7,945 nt of DNA. It comes from Gammaproteobacteria bacterium (lineage in GTDB: Bacteria; Pseudomonadota; Gammaproteobacteria; UBA7966). The DNA lies in the NCBI GenBank assembly GCA_003485715.1, contig DNIF01000235.1:1-7945 (forward strand), in the 5' to 3' direction. Every line of letters begins with the position of its first letter. The stretch's first letter is position 1. The position numbers were made by a program, and so were the translations under genes. Below, one piece after another: positions 1-5,965 of the stretch. The notes beneath the pieces are model-generated. The model saw nothing but the letters and a program-made list of their open reading frames with translations, made no database searches and was not told where the DNA came from.

Positions 1-131
1 ACGAGGCTCAACTGCAGGGCGAGGGTCTTGTCGAAGCTGCTCGAAAGCACCTTCTGCACCTTGACGGCCTGCTCGAAAGCGGCCGTGTAGTTGTTCAGCA
101 GGTCGGTGTAACCCTTGGTCAGGTCGGTCAT
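1..131 (-). CDS. N-terminal fragment of a small helical protein, possibly phasin-like
   Basis: The minus strand reads an open frame from an ATG at 131-129 to the window edge, giving 43 codons; the rest lies to the left. A GAGGTG Shine-Dalgarno sequence (138-143, minus sense) sits 6 bases before the ATG, which fixes the start. The peptide begins MTDLTKGYTDLLNNYTAAFE and goes on with an amphipathic, Ala/Leu/Val/Lys-rich stretch without Pro or Cys, so it should be largely alpha-helical. It has no signal peptide or membrane segment. Phasins (polyhydroxyalkanoate granule-coat proteins) often start this way, but the fragment shows no diagnostic motif, so this is only a suggestion. It is transcribed divergently from motA and has its own promoter about 125 bases upstream of the start codon. 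Confidence 0.55.
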   Translation of the reverse strand, partial: MTDLTKGYTDLLNNYTAAFEQAVKVQKVLSSSFDKTLALQLSL

Positions 132-262
132 GGCAATCACCTCATGTGGTTTCGGTAGGAGGAGTCACTGGGCGAATCTTCCCCGGTGGGCGCCACTGCC
201 GACTCACAACTGGGATGCCGGCCCTCGCTCGGCCCGGGGGTCCGAATGCGATGGTGCGACGC

Positions 263-291
263 AGCATAGGAGCGCTCTCCAACAACGTCAA
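263..291 (-). promoter_or_regulatory. sigma-70-type promoter for the left-edge minus-strand gene
   Basis: On the minus strand a TTGACG -35 box (plus positions 286-291, read as CGTCAA) is followed after exactly 17 bases by a TATGCT -10 box (plus positions 263-268, read as AGCATA). This is 5/6 and 4/6 to the TTGACA/TATAAT consensus with ideal spacing. Transcription would begin near position 256, leaving an untranslated leader of about 125 bases before the ATG at 131. This is the best housekeeping promoter I can see in the window. Start-site mapping is inferred, not seen. Confidence 0.6.
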
Positions 292-383
292 GCCCCCGTC
301 AGCCAGCGGATCCTGATCCAGCGCAAGAGCCGGCCTTAGGTCCGTTACGCCCGGCAAGGCACCCAGGGCGGGGGGCTTTGCGT

Positions 384-411
384 TCAAGCGTGCCGAGTCC
401 CTGACCGATAT
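384..411 (+). promoter_or_regulatory. Candidate sigma-28 (FliA) promoter for motAB
   Basis: TCAAGCGT at 384-391 and ACCGATAT at 404-411 resemble the FliA consensus TAAAGTTT-N11-GCCGATAA, with 12 bases between the boxes. The -10-like box matches 6 of 8 positions, including the CCGATA core; the -35-like box matches the TnAAG pattern typical of these promoters. Class III flagellar genes, including motAB, are known FliA targets in enterics and pseudomonads, so the position is biologically sensible. Transcription would begin around 418-420, about 65 bases before the motA ATG and past the GTG at 416, which supports the ATG at 485 as the true start. Inferred from sequence only. Confidence 0.5.
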
Positions 412-484
412 CCCGGTGAGCCCGGATGGCGCGGTGACTGCGTGCCCACCGGGCCTCCGTACTCAGGTGCAGGACGCAGGGATC

Positions 485-1336
485 ATGAACGTCATTATCG
501 GCATCATCGTCGTGCTCGGCTGCGTGGCCGCCGGCTACGTGCTCTCCCACGGCCAACTGATGGCCCTCTGGCAGCCCTACGAGCTGCTCACCATCGGCGG
601 TGCGGCCCTCGGGGCGTTCATCTGCGCCAACCCGGGCAAGGTGAGCAAGCAGACGCTCGCAGCCGTTACCGGCATGCTCAAGGGCTCGAAGTACAGCAAG
701 GCCTACTACCTCGACGCGCTCGGGCTGCTCTACGACCTGCTCGCCAAGGCGCGCAAGGAGGGCATGATGGCCCTGGAGACCGATGTCGAGGATCCACACA
801 ACTCCGCGATCTTCCAGAAATACCCGAAGGTCGCTCACGACCATCACGCCACCGACTTCATCACGGATTACCTGCGCTTGATGGTGAGCGGCAACATGAA
901 CGCCATCGAACTCGAGAACCTGATGGATATCGAGCTCGAGACCCATCACGAGGAAGGCCATCAACCGGCCGCGGCCTTGCAGCGTGTGGCCGACGGCCTG
1001 CCCGGTTTCGGGATCGTCGCCGCCGTGCTCGGTATCGTGATCACCATGGGATCGCTCGGCGGCCCCCCTGAGGAGATCGGACACCACGTGGCCGCTGCCC
1101 TGGTCGGGACCTTCCTCGGCATCCTGCTCGCCTACGGTTTCGTTGCACCGATGTCCACGCTCTGCGAGCACATCGCCCGCGACGAGGGCCAGTTTTTCAA
1201 GGTGTTGAAGACCACGCTCGTGGCCTCGTTGCAGGGCTATGCCCCACAGGTTGCGATCGAGTTTGGCCGCAAGGCCATCTTCGGTGCCGAGCGGCCTGGC
1301 TTCCGCGAGCTGGAAGAGCACGTCAAGAAGAAGTAA
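485..1336 (+). CDS. motA: Flagellar motor stator protein MotA
   Basis: MotA forms the pentameric ring of the inner-membrane stator around a MotB dimer; proton flow through the complex drives torque on the rotor protein FliG. The product is 283 residues, close to E. coli MotA (295). With the ATG at 485 as residue 1, the functional residues fall on the E. coli numbering: Arg90 and Glu98 in the cytoplasmic loop (AKARKEGMMALE), which contact FliG, and Pro173 (GLPGFGIVAA) and Pro222 (FVAPMS) in the proton path. This coincidence, and the sigma-28-like promoter just upstream, favour 485 over an in-frame GTG at 416 that would add 23 unconserved residues. Four membrane segments are visible, near residues 3-20, 33-48, 173-190 and 203-222. 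The ribosome binding site is weak (AGGA at 471-474 or AGGG at 478-481). motB follows after 39 bases. The overall match is to the proton-driven E. coli type. Confidence 0.97.
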   Translation: MNVIIGIIVVLGCVAAGYVLSHGQLMALWQPYELLTIGGAALGAFICANPGKVSKQTLAAVTGMLKGSKYSKAYYLDALGLLYDLLAKARKEGMMALETDVEDPHNSAIFQKYPKVAHDHHATDFITDYLRLMVSGNMNAIELENLMDIELETHHEEGHQPAAALQRVADGLPGFGIVAAVLGIVITMGSLGGPPEEIGHHVAAALVGTFLGILLAYGFVAPMSTLCEHIARDEGQFFKVLKTTLVASLQGYAPQVAIEFGRKAIFGAERPGFRELEEHVKKK

Positions 1337-1375
1337 CCGCAGCAGCCAGGCGGACAGGAAAAGACGGCGGCGCAC

Positions 1376-2353
1376 ATGGCGAACGACATCCAGCCGATCA
1401 TCATCAAGAAGATCAAGAAGGGCGGACATGGCCACCACGGTGGCGCATGGAAGGTCGCCTTTGCCGACTTCGCGGTCGCGATGATGGCCTTCTTCATGCT
1501 GATGTGGCTCATGGGGTCAACTACCAAGGAGCAGAAGCAGGCCATCAGCGGCTACTTCCAGGACCCCATGGGACACAAGGATGGGGCTGGTGCCAGCAAT
1601 TCCGTCATCGACATGGGTGGCGGAATGAACATCCCCACGGGCGAGAGCGACTCGCTGGAAGAAGGTTATCCAGAAGATCCGGGGTACTACGAAGCCAATC
1701 CAGGCGCAGCACTGGAATACGAAGAGGAGACCGCTGCCGATCTCGCTGCCGAGGCAGCGCGGCTCGCGGAACTGCGCGAGGAGATCATCGAGGCCGTGTC
1801 GCAGGACAAGAAGCTCGCCCCCTTCCTCGATCAGCTTCTCATCGACATCACCAATGAGGGTCTGCGCATCCAGATCGTGGACGAGGATCAGCGCGCGATG
1901 TTTGATTCTGGCTCGGCCCGGCTCGAGCCCTTCGCGGAGGATCTGCTGAGCAAGGTCGCGAGTGTCGTGAACACCGTCCCGAACCGGATCAGCATCTCTG
2001 GCCATACCGACCAGCGCCCCTTCGCCGGCCGCACCGATGGCTATGGCAACTGGGAGCTCTCGGCCGATCGGGCGAATGCCGCCCGGCGCCTGCTCATCGA
2101 GGCGGGTGTGGAGGAAGGAAAGGTGAGTCGTGTAGTCGGACTCGCGTCTTCAGTGCTCTTCGACCCGCAGGACCCGGATGCCCCCATCAATCGCCGCATC
2201 AGCATTGTGGTGCTGAACCGGGCCACGGACGCACTCATCCAGGAGGGTGAGGCCGCGGTGACCGAAACGCCCGCAGAGGCCCCCGGGGCGGATGAGGTTA
2301 CCGAGGAAGATCGAACTCAGGATGCGGATCCGACGCTCTCAGGCCGCAGCTAG
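1376..2353 (+). CDS. motB: Flagellar motor stator protein MotB
   Basis: MotB anchors the stator to peptidoglycan and carries the proton-binding residue. The product has 325 residues (E. coli MotB, 308). It starts with a basic cytoplasmic tail (residues 1-25, His/Lys/Gly rich), then WKVAFADFAVAMMAFFMLMW (25-44), the single membrane helix, with Asp31 matching the proton-carrying Asp32 of E. coli. The plug region follows at about 50-64. Residues 65-125 form a Gly- and acid-rich linker. The OmpA-like peptidoglycan-binding domain lies at about 155-283, with SGHTDQRP (208-215), NWELSADRA (225-233) and NRRISIVVL (272-280). The C-terminal 40 residues are acidic and probably disordered. It is co-directional with motA 39 bases upstream and probably co-transcribed. 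The Shine-Dalgarno is poor (AGGAAAAG about 12-15 bases upstream), so translation may depend on motA. No frameshift or missing residue is seen. Confidence 0.97.
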   Translation: MANDIQPIIIKKIKKGGHGHHGGAWKVAFADFAVAMMAFFMLMWLMGSTTKEQKQAISGYFQDPMGHKDGAGASNSVIDMGGGMNIPTGESDSLEEGYPEDPGYYEANPGAALEYEEETAADLAAEAARLAELREEIIEAVSQDKKLAPFLDQLLIDITNEGLRIQIVDEDQRAMFDSGSARLEPFAEDLLSKVASVVNTVPNRISISGHTDQRPFAGRTDGYGNWELSADRANAARRLLIEAGVEEGKVSRVVGLASSVLFDPQDPDAPINRRISIVVLNRATDALIQEGEAAVTETPAEAPGADEVTEEDRTQDADPTLSGRS

Positions 2354-2409
2354 CGCGAGGACGTCCCGGCGGCCGGCGCAGTCTGAAGGCAATACCGCAG
2401 TTCGACGCG

Positions 2410-2437
2410 TTGGCCCGAGGCCGCCCCACTCGGCCAA
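2410..2437 (+). terminator. Possible hairpin after motB
   Basis: TTGGCCCGAG (2410-2419) pairs with CTCGGCCAA (2429-2437), a 9-base-pair stem with one bulged C and a 9-base loop, 57 bases after the motB stop codon. It has no following T-run, so it is at best a weak intrinsic terminator or an RNA 3'-end stabiliser. It lies in the 193-base gap between motB and qmcA, where I see no gene and no convincing promoter. Confidence 0.3.
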
Positions 2438-2498
2438 TCACGTGGCGCGCCAGCCACCCGAGGCATCAAGTACACTCACCCCCGTATGCTGATGTCCG

Positions 2499-2516
2499 GC
2501 CGCTCTCTCGAGCGGC
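2499..2516 (+). other. Perfect 7-bp hairpin in the qmcA leader
   Basis: GCCGCTC (2499-2505) and GAGCGGC (2510-2516) form a perfect 7-base-pair stem closed by a TCTC tetraloop. It lies 18 bases before the qmcA Shine-Dalgarno (GGAGG, 2535-2539) and 30 bases before the GTG start. No T-run follows, so it is unlikely to be an intrinsic terminator; it may be a leader-stabilising structure or a binding site for a dimeric protein. Confidence 0.35.
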
Positions 2517-2546
2517 ACTATCCCAACCGGCCATGGAGGCTGCCAC

Positions 2547-3473
2547 GTGGATATTTTTGCGATCGTCATCGTCGCCGCCATCGTCATCGTGCTCTGGCGC
2601 GGTGTCATCCGCGTAAACCAGGGCTGGGAGTTCACCGTCGAGCGCTTCGGTCGGTACATCTCTACCCTGCGGCCCGGGTTGCACATCATCCTGCCCTTCA
2701 TCGATGCCATCGGTGCCCGCCTCAACATGATGGAGCAGGTGATGGATGTGCCCTCGCAGGAGGTCATCACACGCGACAACGCGATGGTCACAGTCGATGG
2801 GGTAGTGTTCTTCCAGGTACTGGATGCTGCCCGCGCAGCCTATGAGGTCAATGACCTCTACAACGCCATCCTCAACCTCACCATGACCAATCTGCGCACG
2901 GTGATGGGTTCGATGGACCTCGACGATCTCCTCTCGCATCGTGATCGCATCAACTCGCAGCTGCTGCACACTGTGGACGATGCCACCACCCCCTGGGGCG
3001 TGAAAGTCACGCGCATCGAGATCAAGGACATCGCGCCGCCGCCGGAACTGGTGCAATCGATGCAGCGGCAGATGAAGGCAGAGCGCGACAAGCGTGCGGC
3101 CGTGCTCGAGGCCGAGGGCCAGCGTCAGGCCGACGTGCTCCGCGCCGAGGGCGAGAAGCAGGCGGCCATCCTGCAGGCTGAGGGGCGCAAGGAGGCTGCC
3201 TTCCGGGACGCCGAGGCGCGCGAGCGCATCGCCGAGGCCGAGGCGAAGGCGACGCAGGTGGTCTCGGTCGCGATCACTGGCGGCAACACTCAGGCCCTCA
3301 ACTACTTCGTGGCGCAGAAGTACACCGAGGCCCTGCAGGCCTTCGCGACTTCGCCCAATCAGAAGACACTCATACTGCCCATCGAGGCAAGCCAGCTCAT
3401 CGGTAGCCTCGCCGGTATAGCCGAGATCGCCCGCGATGCCTTCCCGGAGCGACGGAGCGAACCACGCCAGTAG
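2547..3473 (+). CDS. qmcA: SPFH/stomatin-family membrane protein QmcA (paraslipin type)
   Basis: QmcA-type SPFH proteins are inner-membrane scaffolds that assemble into large oligomers and are linked to membrane quality control with FtsH and to lipid microdomains. The product has 308 residues, like E. coli QmcA (305). It starts at GTG 2547, with GGAGG 7 bases upstream. A hydrophobic N-terminal anchor (residues 2-17) is followed by the SPFH/band-7 domain (about 20-175), containing RPGLHIILPFID, NMMEQVMDVPSQEVITRDNA and NPWG-like TTPWGVKVTRIEI, all closely matching QmcA. A helical stalk follows with three 11-residue repeats: LEAEGQRQADV (187-197), LRAEGEKQAAI (198-208) and LQAEGRKEAAF (209-219). 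The conserved tail ALNYFVAQKYTEAL (250-263) and ILPIEAS are present. The NfeD partner lies 119 bases downstream, the standard pairing for this family. Its role here is inferred from homology. Confidence 0.94.
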   Translation: MDIFAIVIVAAIVIVLWRGVIRVNQGWEFTVERFGRYISTLRPGLHIILPFIDAIGARLNMMEQVMDVPSQEVITRDNAMVTVDGVVFFQVLDAARAAYEVNDLYNAILNLTMTNLRTVMGSMDLDDLLSHRDRINSQLLHTVDDATTPWGVKVTRIEIKDIAPPPELVQSMQRQMKAERDKRAAVLEAEGQRQADVLRAEGEKQAAILQAEGRKEAAFRDAEARERIAEAEAKATQVVSVAITGGNTQALNYFVAQKYTEALQAFATSPNQKTLILPIEASQLIGSLAGIAEIARDAFPERRSEPRQ

Positions 3474-3592
3474 CATCAGTGGCGGTGATTCAGCGACGGG
3501 TCGGGGCGAGAGCGAGTGCAGAAATCGCCGTGCTCGGAACGCGCAGCCGGTCTCCTCACTCGCACTGAGATATCCGCAAGAGGGGGGATTAG

Positions 3593-4051
3593 ATGGGTTT
3601 CTGGGAATGGCTCAGCCTGGCGGCGGTTCTTCTTGGGCTCGAGGTGCTCGCGCCCGGGGCACTTTTCATCTGGCTGGCGCTCTCGGCGCTGGCAATGGCC
3701 GGCCTCATTTTCCTCATGCCCGGCCTGGACTGGCGCTGGCAGGCGATCCTCTTCAGCGCCCTGGCGCTGGTGGTCACCTTCCTCGGCCGCCATTGGCTAC
3801 GGCAGAGCAGTGGCCCTTCTGACGAGCCCTTCCTCAATCAGCGCAATCGCCAATACGTCGGACGTGTGCTCACCCTCAACGAGCCCATCGTCAACGGCCA
3901 CGGTCGGGTGCGGGTGGACGACACCACCTGGAAGGTGCGAGGTCAGGACCTGCCGGCTGGGTCGCAGGTGACGGTCGTGGATGTGGACGGTTCCGTCCTC
4001 ATAGTGAACCTGGCAGACCCTTCCGTGGTCAGCCGGGGCCGTCCGGGGTAG
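3593..4051 (+). CDS. ybbJ: NfeD-family membrane protein, YbbJ type
   Basis: Short NfeD proteins are integral membrane partners of SPFH proteins and are nearly always encoded beside them; here the partner would be the QmcA-type protein. The product has 152 residues, the same size class as E. coli YbbJ. The membrane part has hydrophobic segments at about residues 5-20, 22-43 and 48-66. The C-terminal OB-fold domain (about 85-140) shows LNQRNRQYVGR (81-91), EPIVNGHGRVRVDDTTWKVR (97-116) and a closing beta strand with SVLIVNL; the LNQR, VNGxGxxRVxD and W residues are the family hallmarks I recognise from YbbJ. The ATG at 3593 has a strong AGGGGGG (3581-3587) 5 bases upstream. The 119-base gap to qmcA contains no gene I can support; a shared transcript is likely but not proven. 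It lacks the N-terminal protease domain of long NfeD proteins. Confidence 0.91.
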   Translation: MGFWEWLSLAAVLLGLEVLAPGALFIWLALSALAMAGLIFLMPGLDWRWQAILFSALALVVTFLGRHWLRQSSGPSDEPFLNQRNRQYVGRVLTLNEPIVNGHGRVRVDDTTWKVRGQDLPAGSQVTVVDVDGSVLIVNLADPSVVSRGRPG

Positions 4052-4064
4052 ATTGGGCGGATGA

Positions 4065-4178
4065 CTGGCCGGCGCTCGGGTCTTCAGACCCGGTGCCCGA
4101 TGCCATACGAAGTCCGGTCGGTTGGCCCCTGACCGCCGGGTTCGCCAGCAGGCCGTCCCTGACCGACGCGCCGGCCAG
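4065..4178. repeat. 11-bp perfect inverted repeat spanning the ybbJ-ABC gap
   Basis: CTGGCCGGCGC (4065-4075) is exactly complementary to GCGCCGGCCAG (4168-4178). The arms are 92 bases apart and enclose a smaller hairpin (4077-4092) and an imperfect 30-base direct duplication (4127-4156 and 4157-4186, 21 of 30 identical, both starting CCCTGACCG). In RNA the arms could fold the gap into one large stem with a branched loop; in DNA they could be paired protein sites. The high GC content makes chance repeats commoner than usual, so the function is open. No coding sequence is supported in 4052-4225. Confidence 0.45.
4077..4092 (+). terminator. Possible terminator-like hairpin after ybbJ
   Basis: CGGGTC (4077-4082), loop TTCA, GACCCG (4087-4092) form a perfect 6-base-pair stem 25 bases after the ybbJ stop codon; outer GGC/GCC pairs (4071-4073 with 4095-4097) could extend it across a small internal loop. 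No T-run follows, so intrinsic termination would be inefficient. It may mark the boundary between the qmcA-ybbJ and the ABC/HlyD/TolC transcription units. Confidence 0.35.
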
Positions 4179-4225
4179 ATCGCCGACCGCTTCGCAGCCG
4201 AGGGAACCGAGTTTCAGAGATCGAC

Positions 4226-5962
4226 ATGGCTTCGCCTTCCAACGCATATCTCGTCCGACTAATCCTGCTGCCCGACACGCGCCTCTTCGGCTTGGCCTTG
4301 CTATACGGGCTTGCGGTCTCCGTTCTCACCCTGGCGGTGCCCTTCTCGGTGCAGATCCTGGTGGACACCGTGGCGCACACCGGGGTGCTGCTGCCGGTCA
4401 CCATCCTCGCGTTGTTCCTGCTCGGGATGCTGCTGTTCTACGTGCTGCTGAACGCCCTACAGCTCTACGTGGTGGACCTGTTCGAGCGCCAGTTCTATTT
4501 CCGCGTAGCCAGTGAGATCGCGCTGCGGGTCCTGCATGCCAAGCATGGCTACCTGGAGTCGGTCAACCGGGACGACCTCTTCAACCGCTATTTCGACATC
4601 ATGACGGTGAAGAAAAACGTTCCACCGCTCATCACCAGCGGCCTGGCGCTAATCTTCCAGATGATTGTGGGTTTTGCCGTCGTGTCGCTCTATCACCCGT
4701 ATTTCCTGGTGTTTTCTCTGGTTTACGTCACCATCGCGTTGCTGGTCTGGCGTCTGTTCCACGATGCCGCCATGCGCACGGCCATCGCCAACTCCACCGA
4801 GAAGTACCGCGTGGCCGCCTGGATCGAATTGCTCTCCCAGCAGGACCTCTTCTTCAAGGCCAAGCCGCACCGCGATTACGCCATCGCGCGATCACGTGAG
4901 TGTATCGATACCTACGTGACCACCCATCGTGAACATTTCCACTACACCTTCGCCCAGGCGGTCGGTTTTCTGCTGCTCTTCGCCATCGGCAGCGCCACCC
5001 TGCTCGGTGTGGGCGGTGCGCTGGTGGTGACCGGGGAACTCAGCCTCGGGCAGCTCATCGCCGCCGAGCTGATCCTCTCGGCCGTGTTTGCCGGGGTGAT
5101 GCGTGTCGGCTATCTGCTGCGCCTGTACTACGAACTGATGGCCGCACTGCAGAAGCTCGGCTACCTCTATCGCATTCCGGTCGAGGTAGACCACCGAGCG
5201 GCGCCGCCGGCAGATCTACCGGGTTCTGTGTGCTTCCGGGGTACCAAGGCCCAGGAATACGGCCAGGATTATCTGCTCGATTTCTCCATCCGCGCCGGCT
5301 CGGTGGCCTTGCTTGCGACTTCTGGCAGCGCGCTGGTCAAGGCCTGCATCGATCAATTGCTCGACATGCGCGAGGCCAAGGGTGGTCGAGTGCTGCTCGG
5401 TGCGGAGCCCGTGACCGATTTGCCACGTGAGTATCTGCGCCAGCGCGTGCAACTGATCGATTCGGCGACGATACCCAACACCACAATCGCGGAGTACCTT
5501 GCGCTGGCTCGGCCAGGAGTGACCCGCAGTCAGATGCGCGATTGCCTCGATCTGGCCGGACTGACCCGCGTCGTCGACGGACTCGAGCATGAACTGGACG
5601 AACGACTGCTCGGCGATGGCTACCCGTTGTCGGTGTCCGAAACCCTGCGCCTGCGCCTGGTCTATGCGCTGCTGGCACAACCCCCTGTTCTGGTGATCTC
5701 GCCGCTCATGGATGTCGTCCACGTGGCTTATCGGGAGCGCTTGCTGGAGAGTCTGCGCCGGGATGGACACACCACGGTGCTGTACTTCAGCAATCGAAGA
5801 GATCTGGCGAACATGAGTGAGTACTGGTTGCTTACACCCACGAAGCAGGATTGCTATCCAACGCTCGCCGCCCTGATCGAAGCAGAGGCAACCTGGCTGG
5901 CAGCGGAGGAACTGAGCTACGCCTCCAATGTGGTCGCCGAAGGCGCACCAACCGGAGGGTGA
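4226..5962 (+). CDS. ABC exporter-like protein with a degenerate, probably ATPase-dead nucleotide-binding domain
   Basis: By layout this 578-residue protein is an ABC-exporter half-transporter of the type I secretion kind. The membrane domain (about 1-310) has six likely helices near 19-46, 54-82, 134-155, 157-178, 243-268 and 275-298, with GELSLGQLIAAE (270-281) typical of these exporters. There is no N-terminal C39 peptidase domain. A nucleotide-binding-like domain follows (about 333-540), but every catalytic motif is replaced. Walker A reads ATSGSALVK (364-372), losing the GK[ST] core. The Q-loop Gln is absent near 412-413 (QLIDSATI). The signature reads LSVSE (468-472) instead of LSGGQ. 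Walker B reads VLVISP (488-493), with Asp and Glu replaced by Ser492 and Pro493. The H-loop His is Asn523 (YFSNRRDL). The frame is fully open, and an HlyD gene follows after 3 bases, so it looks maintained rather than decaying. Its ribosome binding site is weak (AGAG, 4216-4219). I infer loss of ATP hydrolysis; its substrate is unknown. Confidence 0.9.
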   Translation: MASPSNAYLVRLILLPDTRLFGLALLYGLAVSVLTLAVPFSVQILVDTVAHTGVLLPVTILALFLLGMLLFYVLLNALQLYVVDLFERQFYFRVASEIALRVLHAKHGYLESVNRDDLFNRYFDIMTVKKNVPPLITSGLALIFQMIVGFAVVSLYHPYFLVFSLVYVTIALLVWRLFHDAAMRTAIANSTEKYRVAAWIELLSQQDLFFKAKPHRDYAIARSRECIDTYVTTHREHFHYTFAQAVGFLLLFAIGSATLLGVGGALVVTGELSLGQLIAAELILSAVFAGVMRVGYLLRLYYELMAALQKLGYLYRIPVEVDHRAAPPADLPGSVCFRGTKAQEYGQDYLLDFSIRAGSVALLATSGSALVKACIDQLLDMREAKGGRVLLGAEPVTDLPREYLRQRVQLIDSATIPNTTIAEYLALARPGVTRSQMRDCLDLAGLTRVVDGLEHELDERLLGDGYPLSVSETLRLRLVYALLAQPPVLVISPLMDVVHVAYRERLLESLRRDGHTTVLYFSNRRDLANMSEYWLLTPTKQDCYPTLAALIEAEATWLAAEELSYASNVVAEGAPTGG

Positions 5963-5965
5963 CCG

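Larger units (their letters stand above)
132..484. other. Divergent intergenic region between the left-edge gene and motA
   Basis: This 353-base stretch separates two divergent genes and shows no convincing coding sequence; short frames across it lack ribosome binding sites or recognisable protein features. Its left part (132-256) is the predicted untranslated leader of the minus-strand gene and includes a GC-rich imperfect hairpin (CCGGCC at 218-223 against GGCCCGG at 231-237). The middle holds a minus-strand sigma-70-type promoter (263-291). The right part holds a sigma-28-like promoter (384-411) and the motA leader. The upstream extension of the motA frame to a GTG at 416 is probably untranslated. 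Confidence 0.6.

Noticed and set aside
416..484. GTG at 416 as the motA start
   Set aside because: The extra 23 residues are unlike MotA, and the start overlaps the predicted sigma-28 promoter and transcription start. From the ATG at 485 the key residues fall exactly at 90, 98, 173 and 222 as in E. coli.
299..1438. Long minus-strand open frame (379 codons) opposite motA
   Set aside because: It is antisense to motA, whose residues match the family position by position; the translated product is compositionally odd (His/Leu/Gly/Arg rich) and matches nothing I recognise. Long antisense frames are expected in GC-rich coding DNA.
2471..2490. TACACT (2471-2476) and TATGCT (2485-2490) as -10 boxes for qmcA
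   Set aside because: Neither has a recognisable -35 element at 16-18 bases upstream, so I cannot support a promoter.
2466..3476. Long minus-strand open frame (336 codons) opposite qmcA
   Set aside because: It covers the whole of qmcA in antisense and has no recognisable domain or ribosome binding site; it is a shadow of the GC-rich codon pattern.
3512..3563. GCGAGTG / CACTCGC inverted repeat in the qmcA-ybbJ gap
   Set aside because: Only 7 base pairs with a 38-base loop in GC-rich DNA; not distinguishable from chance.
4093..4515. Plus-strand frame of 140 codons across the start of the ABC-like gene
   Set aside because: It is Arg/Pro/Ala-rich shadow sequence overlapping the well-supported membrane domain in another frame, with no domain or good ribosome binding site.
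4226..5962. ABC-like gene as a decaying pseudogene
   Set aside because: The frame is intact over 578 codons, the membrane domain and overall nucleotide-binding-domain layout are retained, and coupling to the adaptor gene is tight. Decay would be expected to introduce stops or frameshifts, not to replace only the catalytic motifs.
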